Part shown: positions 23,427 to 33,199 of the stretch, one piece after another
How the letters are laid out: every line of letters begins with the position of its first letter
Numbering within the stretch: position 1 is the stretch's first letter
Origin: Copromyces sp. CBS 386.78
Taxonomy: Eukaryota > Ascomycota > Sordariomycetes > Sordariales > Sordariaceae
Reading direction: 5' to 3'
Assembly (NCBI GenBank): GCA_030685235.1
Contig: MU839273.1
Span: forward strand, 1 to 57,024
DNA: 57,024 bases
The notes under the pieces: model-generated
The model's database searches: none
The model's input: only the letters and a program-made list of their open reading frames with translations
Told to the model about the DNA's origin: nothing
Made by a program: the position numbers and the translations under genes

Positions 23427-24127
23427 GGCGAGGTCTGTTGAATGTTGAATGTTGATTGTTGTCCCAGAGTCTTGGTTGCGCAATTGCTTGTCGCCAAAAC
23501 GCAACAAAGAAGTCTGGGTGGAAAAAGACCTTGGCGTCAGGGAAAGGTTGGATGCTGCTTTCCCTGGATTGCCCCAGCTTTTGACTTCCGTTGTCACCTT
23601 CTGCGAAATCTTGCGTAACGTGGAAATTACTTCATTTGGGGAGGCCCCACGAACACAACGGTTTAGGCAGGAATAACTTGGGCAAAAGGCAGATAACCCG
23701 ATCGCGGCTGCCTGAAAGCCACGCATCGCTGACGCTCTTTCCCTGTGTACAGCCCGTTTGGCAATGTTCTCATTTTGGCGTTCGATAAGGTACCAACGGG
23801 GAAGCTCCTGCCTAGTCAGCAAAAGAACGACTGTTTTGAGAGGGGCAGCCATCAATGAAAATATCACACGTGCAACCAGATTCGCTAGTTGAAAGAATCC
23901 TTTGTTCTCGCCGAGTGTCCAAGGAGTGTTCCATTCGATTGTCAATTACACGGATGGAATGGCCCGCCATCGCACGCGCGCTGAAAAGAACACCTCTGTT
24001 TGCCCCACCTTTTCAGGGGCTTTAGCGCTCCTGGTTGGCCATTGCCCCCACCACTCAGCGGTCTTCGGTGCGACCGTGACGTGGCGTCCACTGTTTTGTT
24101 TGCTTTGCTGGCTGTTAACAACAAAAC
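23427..24127. other. Divergent promoter region between the Nudix and M20 genes
   Basis: This 0.7-kb spacer is shared by two oppositely transcribed genes. On the minus strand the Nudix frame remains open through 23945, so a longer Nudix N-terminus or an upstream exon is possible. No TATA box stands out. Confidence 0.5.
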
Positions 24128-25670
24128 ATGGCGACTCCATTTCCACCAACACCATGTCCTTGTCGTCCATCTCCCGCTCAGCCCTACCCGCCTTCAACAC
24201 CGCCCGTCATCGATGATCCCAAGTTCACCATGGCGACCGACTCCAGCACCCAGACCGAGACGCTGCCCGAGATGGACGAGGATGACTTCGTCATCATCAC
24301 CCACCAAGAAGCCAACGCATCGCGGCGCCCGCGCTTCCTGAACGATATCAGCGATTACATCGACAGCATCGCCGAGGAGCTATGGCCCATCAACAAGAAG
24401 ATCCACGACAAGCCCGAGCTTGGGTACGGCGAGGTCATTGCCCACTACACGTTGACGGCGTACATGAAGACGCAACCAGGGTGGACGGTGACGCGGTCGG
24501 CGTACGGCATGAAGACGGCTTGGCTTGCTGTTTACGACACCGGTAGACGGGGACCATGCGTTTCCTTCAACGTTGAGATGGGTATGTCTCCTTTCCCCTC
24601 CCATCACCAACAAGTTCCAGACGATCACTGACAAACTCCCACCCACCCCAGACGCACTTCCCGCCATCGGCCACGCCTGCGGGCACAACCTAATCGCCAC
24701 TGCCTCCCTCGCCGGCGCCCTCGCCACCGCCCACCTCATGTCCCTCCACTCTCTCCCAGGACGCGTCGTCCTCTTCGGAACTCCGGCGGAAGAAGGCGGC
24801 GGCGGAAAGATCCGTCTCCTAGCCGCGGGTGCCTACAAAGACCACGGCGTCGACATCAGTCTCATCTCCCACCCCGGCACAGTTGCTGATTGCGCCCTCA
24901 CCCACACCACCGCCTACATCCGGATCAAGGTAGAATATTTCGGTCGGGAAGCGCATGCCGCTGCCGAGCCGTGGTTGGGAGTTAATGCGCTGGACGCCTT
25001 GATCACGGCTTATAATGGCATCTCGGTGTTGAGGCAGCAGACTATGCCGAGCGATATCATTCAGGGACATATCACGGATGGCGGGGCTAGGCCGAATATT
25101 ATACACGCGTATGCGGCGGGGATCTTTGTGATTAGGGCGGCGACGCAGAGAAGGCTGGAGGAGCTGGTTGGGAAAGTGATGGGCTGTTTTGATGCCGGCG
25201 CGATAGCGACCGGGGCCAAGGTCAAGGTGACGCGGTTGATGGCTTATAAGGATCATGTGCCGAATCGGTTGCTGGGGAGGAGTTACGTGCGGTACTTTAA
25301 CCCGCTGGTTCCTGAGGAGGGGGATGGAGGGAGAGATGGGGATGGCAATGAGGCTGGAGGACCAAAGAAGATTTCGGAGGATCAGGATGTCGATGACATG
25401 AGGGGGCAGAGTGGTGCTAGTTCGGATCAGGGCGATATTGCTCATGCGATGCCGAGTATCATGCCCTGGTTCGCGATCCCACCGGGACCGGGAGGGGCGG
25501 GGCCGCATAATCCGGGGTTTGCCGAGAGTGCAGGGACGAGATTGGCGTTTGAGAGGAGTTTGAGGGTTGCCAAGGCGTTAGCCGGCACGGCGGTTGATGT
25601 GTTGACTGTTGATGGCCTGTTGGAGGAGGTCAAGAAGGAGTGGAAGCGCTCGATGAACGGAGGCAGGTAA
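24128..25670 (+). CDS. M20 family amidohydrolase (PM20D2/aminobenzoyl-glutamate hydrolase-like)
   Basis: Two exons, 24128-24581 and 24652-25670, join across a 70-nt intron (GTATGT...CCAG) to give 490 aa. An alternative ATG at 24230 with equally good context gives 456 aa. Joining restores NVEMDALPAIGHACGHN, the M20 metal-ligand block (Asp and the HACGHN His). The GTPAEEGGGGK segment supplies the catalytic and ligand glutamates. The EAHAAAEPWLGVNALDA stretch is the conserved dimerisation-domain text of the PM20D2/AbgB branch, which hydrolyses peptide-like amide bonds. An acidic/Gly-rich insert lies at about 25310-25430 before the C-terminal PGPGGAGPHNPGF block. A cytosolic metallo-amidohydrolase is likely; the substrate is unknown. 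Confidence 0.9.
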
Positions 25671-25794
25671 GGCACAGTACGACGTATGACATTACGACAG
25701 CGGTACAGATTGGATATAGGGTGGATATAATAAGGTAAACACGGCAACGGGCTGGTCCCATCTCTCATCAATCAACAACGTCTCTTCTCCCCCT

Positions 25795-26092
25795 CTACTC
25801 ATAAGTAACCTGCATTCCACCGGGTATCTCCGAGATCCACCCCTCCGTCTCCTCCTTCACCGTCTGCTTCTTGAAACACGCCAACGCCTGCTCCGGCTGT
25901 CTGCGTCTTGAGCTGCGAGCACCCATCACCACTGCACCTTGCATCCAGCGCCTTCTGGAGCGCTTCTCCCTTCCACCCAAACACGTAGTCGCCGTGCTGG
26001 CCGTAACCCGTACCGTCGCCCATCGAGCACACAAGCGGTTGTCCCTTGTCAGGCCAGATGGCCTTGTCGTTGAACTGCCGCATCTCCCGCAT
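25795..26092 (-). pseudogene. Frameshifted 3' fragment resembling DUF1996 proteins
   Basis: Minus-strand text from 26092 reads [20 protein letters not shown], then [16 protein letters not shown]. This resembles the last part of fungal DUF1996 secreted proteins, which carry a GDPTGYG.HGDF..GW..D.LQ.A.D.C pattern. The sensible continuation ([10 protein letters not shown] to the stop at 25795) is in another frame. The switch lies near 25893 in GCCGGAG, as if one G were extra. The N-terminal two thirds of such a protein were not found in the next 1.3 kb upstream. I read this as a truncated, frameshifted relic; an undetected intron is a weaker alternative. Confidence 0.5.
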
Positions 26093-26903
26093 ATTAAAGT
26101 CGCTTAGTACAACTTAATAGGTAAATCCGGGGTAAACTCTTATTGGGCGAGGAAGAAGATCAACATAAAGGGCCAAGGCGAGGAACAGGTGCAAATATCG
26201 AGAGATGAAGACTTGCGACTTGACCCCTCTCATGACGGGAATTATTGAAGCTATAATGCGGCTTGTTGTTCGCCACGGGAATCGTAGTGAGTCTACTATC
26301 GATGATAGGAGCGGTTACCTACCAATGCCGTTGATGTGCCACATGGATTCCCGTATCTTGCCGGCCGGTTGAAGTATCACAGGGTCAGAAGACCCGGTGA
26401 AGTCTCAATCGGGTAACTGTCTCGATGTAAGTCAGAACACAACCTTATCAGAGTCATCTGGAATGCCCGGCAATCTACCTTACTCTTCAGGCCTTACATG
26501 CTTCGGGGTAGTCCTCGGTTTTTGACCACGGCAGCCAGCCTTGTTTGAGACTCAAGATACCCCAATTAGTTCTCATCAAAGTGAACAGCGAAGTGCAATG
26601 TCAAAAACAGGAAGGTGAAGAGAGGACAGGGAGATTACCTATCCATAGTGGCATGACCTCCAGACCAGACTGCCAAGCACTCGCTCTACCTACCGTATCA
26701 TCCTCGACAACCGGATCAAGCAAGGCCTTTTGAGACGACCGGCATGTGGTATCTGTCTGCATCTTGCTTGTTTGATGCTGTAGACTTGATCGAGGAGACC
26801 GATGAACGCATGGTCGTGGCCTACAGCGGCTGGGTCAGGGGCCCTAGCCATTGTTACAGTGGCTTGCAGGCACCCAAGATATAGGAGAAAAGAAAAGAGA
26901 ACG

Positions 26904-26934
<31 letters not shown>

Positions 26935-29006
26935 TGGAATCGATGATGCAACACTCCACAGTCTTATGCGAGTACCATGGCGACAGTCTCCTGAGATGTC
27001 TACCAGATATAACGCTTCGTAACGGTCCCAGCCTGGACCCTGGGTTGGGTTAATCGCAGTAAGGAGACGAGACTTGGTCGTCTCGTTCCGTGCCATTTCC
27101 TTCCTTCTGGTCTCCTCGTTTACGAAACCTTTGACCTTCCTCCATTTCCCAAATTCTTCAAAATGTGACGGTTTCGGGCGATGTTCATGTTTGGAACGAA
27201 AACCCAACCCATGGTTCAGTGATCCTTCAAAGGCTCACCGTCCTTTTCATTGGCCAAACCCTGCCTTATATAGGAAGGGCACTGGCACTAGCGCTGGCAT
27301 TGCTGATGCCAAGACATCATTGACCGGACATGTCGTCTGCAACTAGCCGCCGACGACTCTCACGACTGACTCTCCGGACACTCTCCTCCCAAGAACGCAA
27401 ATTCCCCTCCGGCCCCTCCTACCTAGAGAACTTTCCAATTCTTCCGATCTCAGAACTGGAAGCCCAAGGAATTCGACAAAATGTCAAGGAGAAGAGAACA
27501 AGATAACGCACCAAAATCCCCGATAACACCTGGTAGACCAGCCCATCCATCCATCCCAGCTTCCAAGCCCCGAACACCCGCCAGCGCTTACTTGGCCAAC
27601 ACAGACGCCGCGTTTAGCGCACCCATACACACACCACTGGGGGAAGAGACACACACAGGCCCACTCCGACTGGCCATTTTTAGTTTTGACTTCTGACGGC
27701 CAGGCAGGATCTGAAACCCTGTTCCATAGGTAGGCCTGCCTGCTTGCGGGCCCTAGAATAGGCAGCTAGAAAAAATGGTGGAAAAGAGCCAGTAGGAAGG
27801 TGAGAGATGGCGAAGGTGCTGAGCCTGGTAGGCTTCAATTGTTGCGGGCTTGGCTACCTAATGGTTGGAAAAGTGGGTGATGGGGATTGGTCGTTTTTCT
27901 TTCGCTGTGCTCTCCTCCTTTTCTTGCGTTCTTCTTAAAGCATATATGTGATGATGAGGTGATTTGTCAGTTGAAGCAATTTTTGGGTATCAGAAAAAGA
28001 AGTTTTACTCATCTGTGAGAAAGGCGAGTATTGAATATCTGTCGGGGGCACAGAGGGATGTTCTTGAGGCGGCATAACCGGACCGCGGCTGGTTCTCGAA
28101 CTTTTGACATCACGCATCACACCGAGATACGAACCGAACCATTGACTCGACTCGGCATCAATCACCATCATGACTCCATCACGGCCGCCTTCAATCTTTC
28201 TTATCGACGGAGGCAGCTTGGTTGCACAATGAAATGACGCAGATGACAGATGACCGATGACGATAACATAAGATCCCTTCTGGAATGTTTGCCTTCCAGG
28301 AAATCATGAATCAGTCCGATCCCAGTCATCTTCACCTTCTCACCGTTCTTGTGTCTCCTCGCAAGCGACCCAATCTGGCAATCGCTGATTTCTCCAATCT
28401 CCCCATCGGTTTCGGATGCACTCCTTGCATCGGAATCCGGGTGCCTACGCTTTGCGGAAATTAAAAACCAAGATCCTTCAAATATAGAGGCTGAGCGGCA
28501 GCTGACGGACAGGGGGAAGTTGTAAGGCTTGGAATGTTGTCGTGGGGGCTGGCGGCGGGTGATGAGCGGCGGTCAGAAAGTGACGGGAAGTGACAGAAGT
28601 CGGAAGACGCCAAGTCTTAACAGAGCCCAAGCTGCGGGTGCTGGGGCGGGTGTTAGGGCGATCGCTACTGCAACTGGTGGCGGTTACGGGGGGTTTTTCG
28701 TGAAACCGTCCAGTAATTTGTTGCCATTGTTAGCGTTTTCTGCAGGGTGTCAGCTTAGGTGCAGTGCCACCTCACCCATCACCGGCACCATGACCACCAC
28801 GCTGGGCCCGCCGCAATGGGTCGGAATGTGACAATCTTATGTGGCAGCCTTGACGGGATGGATCCGTGATCGATTGGGGGCGTCGAGATTGATATATCTC
28901 GAGGTGGTCGCAGTCGGTAGTGTTGTGTTGTGTTGCTTTACCCTCTTCTGACAGCCCGTACCAGACATCCATCACCCACTGTCGGGCACCAACACCAATA
29001 CCCAAA
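26093..29006. other. 2.9-kb gene-poor interval with an A26 tract
   Basis: No gene is supported. An uninterrupted run of 26 A lies at 26904-26929, but nothing retroelement-like precedes it. Short open frames at 27481-27696 and 28529-28831 have biased composition only. The last few hundred bases are the promoter region of the ankyrin gene. Confidence 0.55.
26904..26929 (+). repeat. Homopolymer A26
   Basis: Twenty-six consecutive A residues, preceded by an A/G-rich stretch. Confidence 0.95.
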
Positions 29007-31097
29007 ATGGCGACAACAACAATGACAACAATGACCATGAACACCACAACGGGAACCATTCTTCTCCCGCCAACACCACCTCAGACACCACCTCTAGAGG
29101 CAAAGAAACCGACAACATCCACCTTCCACTCCCCCCTTCACGCCTCCTACAACACCATCGACTTCGAAAAGCCACATGCACCACAACCACAACCGCCCAA
29201 ACCATCATCTCTCCCCCTCCTCTCCCCCGCCCTTCAGGTTCCCATCCCGCCATCTCCCTCGACCACATTCGCATTCGAAAAAGCACCACCAGCCTCACAA
29301 CCCTCCCAATCCCTCCTCGCCGCCTCGGCCCGTCTCTCAGCTCTAGGATGGAAATCCCGTTCACGTCAAGGTCCGCAAGGCGACTGCCGCCTGCTCCAAA
29401 AACCCAATCGCTCGCTAGCAGTTCCCACGCTGCTTCCGGGAGGAGTCCCCTCCGTCGTTGTTCACGGGCCAAAGTGCGAGTGTCGGGAACGAGAGCAAAA
29501 GGCCGAAAAGGCTGGTGATGATGAACTTGTTGCCAGGGTTTTGGCCTTGTCGCAGAGGAGCATGGTACGAGAACGGGTTGGGCAGCAGCAGAGGAGGAGG
29601 AGGATGGAGGAACGGGAACGGGAACAACAAAGAAAACGGGAAAGAAGTAGTGCAGAGAGGACGTGGAGGAAAAAAGGGGTATTCGGGTGGAAGGTCGAAA
29701 TCCCCAAGGAAGTCTGCCGGTTTTTTGGCAGCAGCAGCGGCTCTACCACCTCGCTGTCCGATTCCGGGTCCGACTCCGAGTCAAAACATGAAGTCGCCGG
29801 TGCTGACCACCACAAAATCACCGACCTTTGCCTGGCATGCTCCAACCTCGACGTCGACAAAATCATGGCCCACCTTTTCACAACAAACATGGTCCCTACC
29901 TGTATCAACGGGCGCTGCACAATTCCTTCCATGTCCTCAGAAGCCGACTCTCACCCACAAGTTGAAACCACCCCGCTCTTCTCCGTCCTGCGATCACCCC
30001 TCTTCGCGACCCGTCCCAAAAGCCACACGGCAATACTAGCCCTTCTTCTCGATCTGGGCGCTGACCCGAATTCTTCCGTCTCCATCCCTCCCCTCCCATT
30101 CGAATCCACCTCCACCCATCGGTCAGGACATTCACAATCACAATCACAATCACAACCAGGACGTATCACCATCCTCAGCGCCGCATGCGTCTTGGGCCTA
30201 CCAGACGCACTCTCCCTCCTCCTCGAGCGTGGCGCAAGGGTCGATGCAAGGGACACCAACCTCCCCCTTGGCGTGGACGGGCGATGGGGCAAAGGGCTTA
30301 GCGCATTGGACGTGGCGATAACGGCGGGCCAGGAAGCCATCGTGGAAGGTTTGCTTAGAAGCGGAGCCAACGTGACTGCTACTTCCAGTTGCGAGCTTTT
30401 CCTTCCGCCCGCCGCTCTGATGCAAGCTGGTACAATCGGTGGCAGGCCAAAGCCGAGGTTGAGGAGTACGTCGACTGCATGTGTGAATTTTAATTCCACG
30501 TCCAGGCAACAAGCGCAGCTGCAGCAGCAATACCAGCAGCAGGGAGCGCACATGCAAGTGCCGCAATGGCCATCGCTGGGGAAGACGACATGGAGACTTT
30601 CGGGAGTAACGCCCCTCCATCTTGCTTCCTCCCTCTCGGGACCTGGACATCTTGGCATCGCGTCCATGATCCTCTCCTCCCCTTTTAGCAAAGCCGATAC
30701 CAACGCTCGCACTTCTTCCTCGTCGTTGAACGGCGGGCGCACACCGTTGCATTACGCCGCTGAAACGCTCAACCTTGAGGTCTCTTCGCTTTTGCTCTCG
30801 GATCCACGCACCGACCCCGACGCGACCGACGACGACGGCGCTACACCATTGGCTCTTTTAGTCCAAAAACTGGAAAAGCTAGGTAATGGTAGCAGAGAAG
30901 CAGGAGAAGAGGCAGTGGAGTTGGTGAGGCGGTTGTTGAGAGCTGGAGCAAATGCTGGGGTGAGGTACGGAACGGATTTGAGTCTGAGGGCGAGGCTTCT
31001 GGCTATGGATGATCAGGATATGAAGTCGTGGGGGCCGCTATTTGAGGAGGATGGAAGGGGTGTGTTGAGGGGGAGTATGAAGAGACGGACTTTCTAG
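29007..31097 (+). CDS. Ankyrin-repeat protein
   Basis: The single-exon gene encodes 696 aa from ATG 29007; the frame is open 29 codons further upstream, but 29007 follows an AAA context and begins the low-complexity N-terminus. Residues 1-265 are Thr/Pro/Ser-rich with a basic, Arg/Glu/Gln-rich stretch near 180-220, probably disordered. Ankyrin-type units follow: DLCLACSNLDVDKIMAHL near 267, LALLLDLGADPNSS, ILSAACVLGLPDALSLLLERGARVDARD, ALDVAITAGQEAIVEGLLRSGANV, TPLHLASS near 535, TPLHYAAETLNLEVSSLLL and VRRLLRAGANAGVRYG. A (SQ)n tract encoded by CACAAT repeats interrupts the set near 375. No enzymatic domain is seen; a protein-interaction role is inferred. Confidence 0.88.
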   Translation: MATTTMTTMTMNTTTGTILLPPTPPQTPPLEAKKPTTSTFHSPLHASYNTIDFEKPHAPQPQPPKPSSLPLLSPALQVPIPPSPSTTFAFEKAPPASQPSQSLLAASARLSALGWKSRSRQGPQGDCRLLQKPNRSLAVPTLLPGGVPSVVVHGPKCECREREQKAEKAGDDELVARVLALSQRSMVRERVGQQQRRRRMEEREREQQRKRERSSAERTWRKKGVFGWKVEIPKEVCRFFGSSSGSTTSLSDSGSDSESKHEVAGADHHKITDLCLACSNLDVDKIMAHLFTTNMVPTCINGRCTIPSMSSEADSHPQVETTPLFSVLRSPLFATRPKSHTAILALLLDLGADPNSSVSIPPLPFESTSTHRSGHSQSQSQSQPGRITILSAACVLGLPDALSLLLERGARVDARDTNLPLGVDGRWGKGLSALDVAITAGQEAIVEGLLRSGANVTATSSCELFLPPAALMQAGTIGGRPKPRLRSTSTACVNFNSTSRQQAQLQQQYQQQGAHMQVPQWPSLGKTTWRLSGVTPLHLASSLSGPGHLGIASMILSSPFSKADTNARTSSSSLNGGRTPLHYAAETLNLEVSSLLLSDPRTDPDATDDDGATPLALLVQKLEKLGNGSREAGEEAVELVRRLLRAGANAGVRYGTDLSLRARLLAMDDQDMKSWGPLFEEDGRGVLRGSMKRRTF

Positions 31098-32121
31098 TGT
31101 GGTATGGTGACAAGGAACATGAACGATCGGTGGATGTCTACTTGGCGGTGGTCCTCAATGGGGCCATGGGGCAGTAGGAACTTGTTTTCTTTTCTTTTCT
31201 TCCGTGGATGTCAGCGGTCAAATAAGACCCTTTTTTGGATATAGGCATCAGATACCCATCCTTAAAGAGACTTCTCTACGACACAATGCTTGTTTTCTCC
31301 TGCCCAGCTGTCGGTCTATTTTATCATGTTTTGATCTAACCATCCCGTGCCTGAAAGAAGCAATGTGAGAGTTTCAGTCCTGAACTCACTCGGACACGCT
31401 TGCATTAGTTTGATGGCCTCGGTAAAGGCCGCATGCCACGAAGCGCCTTAGGCGGAATGGATAACCTTCTAGAACTTTTAGAAGAGGAAAAAGAAAACGT
31501 TGACCCGTATGGTAGCGGTCCAGGTTAACATGAACTAACCCTAGGCGGGACTGACCTACTGTTACACATTTGACTTTGACACTGTGAGCACTTGGCGTAC
31601 GGCATGTGTTTCTCGTCTACCGGTCCAATCGGTAGTTAAACTCTCTGAAAACAGGTTGACAGATTGACTAATAGCCTTGCAAGGCTGCCTCTTACCCAAT
31701 TCTAGCTATAACTTGGTCCCAAACTTCTGGGTTTGCAATACGCGCGGCGGTGGCACGTCGCGCAGCCGCTGCTGTGATCGGGGCTGAGGTGATGTGATGA
31801 GATGAAGATGAGGTAGCACCGACGTCCACTCGAACCGATGCTGGGAGGCAGATGTCAAGGAGTGTTGCACGACAGAAAGAGGCCGCCACGAACGATACCA
31901 CGTTGGTTGATCTACGCTGGGATTCCCTCTGGCTTTTTGAACGACTGTGATGCTTTGCCAACAATGCCATCCGACCATGAAGCAGTTTTCCTTTAACCAT
32001 TCCAAACTCCCAAAGAGAAATGTTGAACTCCGATGCCGCCGGTATGTTGTCCCCTCTATAAAGCGAGTACACGTCTATTCATTATAGTCCGCAGAGTATT
32101 CCTTTCAGAACCTCCTATCCG
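31098..32121. other. Intergenic, nothing supported
   Basis: Open frames at 31692-32072 (minus) overlap each other and lack motifs. There are no repeats. Confidence 0.55.
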
Positions 32122-32422
32122 TCAATCCCGCATAGCCGGAGTGCGGCAGAAGCCACATGCACGGCCGGGGATTACCCAAACGTCCGCGCCGTTGGCGGCG
32201 CATGTGGAACAGCGGATACCAGGGAGTCCCTAATGATGATGGGTAAATACCTGAACTGAAAGGCGTCAAAGAAGATATCTCAACACTTACTGGGACCATC
32301 CGGATGCCTTCGCCTGTAAAGGATGGGATGTAGAGCGTACCAGCGCTCGGGAGTAGCAGTTCCAGCTGCTGAAGACGGGGGGCAATGGGACTCTGAAGAA
32401 TGATGTTGTTGAGGGGAAGCAT
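32122..32422 (-). CDS. Possible two-exon small Cys-rich protein
   Basis: Proposed exons are 32422-32291 and 32229-32122, joined across a 61-nt intron with GTAAGT donor and ATTAG acceptor. They give 79 aa in a phase-0 join. Exon 2 would encode RCSTCAANGADVWVIPGRAC followed by GFCRTPA, a compact C..C...(14)...C..C arrangement that suggests a zinc-ribbon or disulfide knot. Exon 1 has no signal peptide. Evidence is the clean splice join and the ordered cysteine pairs; no homologue is known to me with certainty. If the intron is ignored, the frame reads on without the Cys pattern. Confidence 0.4.
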
Positions 32423-33197
32423 TTTGTGAAGCAAATGTGTTATGGTGTAGAATGATGGTGTTTGACTGTGGTGGAGCGATACCTAGTAGTATCTTTTCTC
32501 TTCCCGGGCGGTTTGAAGATGTGATGGCGGCTCTTGCTGGATGCTGTGATTGATATGCTCTCTGTCGAGACCACTTGATCCCATGAGGGCACTCTCTCAG
32601 GGTTTATATCATTCTCCATGATGAAGCATGGTGGAGCTGGGAGCGACAAGGACGACCGACTCGGTCAGTCAATGGAGCTGTGTAACAAGCGAGCAGCAGG
32701 ATAAAACGCTCAGAGACTTTCCGGAAGTAAACACCCTTACTTGGTTCCCTCATTGGACATAACATGAGAACCCAACAGAAGATGGAAACAAACTAGCGTT
32801 TAACCCAAGCCCAACGCTCTCCTTGTCCGGTTGACCAACGGCAATATCTGATCGTGGGAAGAGTCTTGTTTCCTATGCGTCAACCGATGGGGAAAAAGGG
32901 GAATGGACTGACGTTCTCACGATACCATTGCCTCACGGCCAAACTTTTTACCAGGAGTTGTTGACCGAGTGTCCATCGCGAGCTTCACCGGTCTCTTGGT
33001 GTGCAGCCTATCGCAACGGGAGCACCGGGCCGCGGGGGGCTAATAAGAACGAGCCGCGCCGTAACCACCACCAACTCGTCCTTGGCTTGCCTCATCCGGC
33101 TTACCGTGGGTACCTTTGCGTCGTCTGGTTGGCATGCTCCCCTGGTCTCAGGTTGCTCCTGGTTGAGGAGACCGGTGACGGGGTAGCCTGGAGTAGG
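32423..33197. other. Intergenic, nothing supported
   Basis: This lies between the possible small gene and the TIR element. No conserved open frame or repeat was recognised. Confidence 0.55.
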
Positions 33198-33199
33198 TA

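Noticed and set aside
26904..26929. Poly(A) tail of a retroposed gene or LINE
   Set aside because: No reverse-transcriptase text, gene fragment or target duplication precedes or follows the A26 run.
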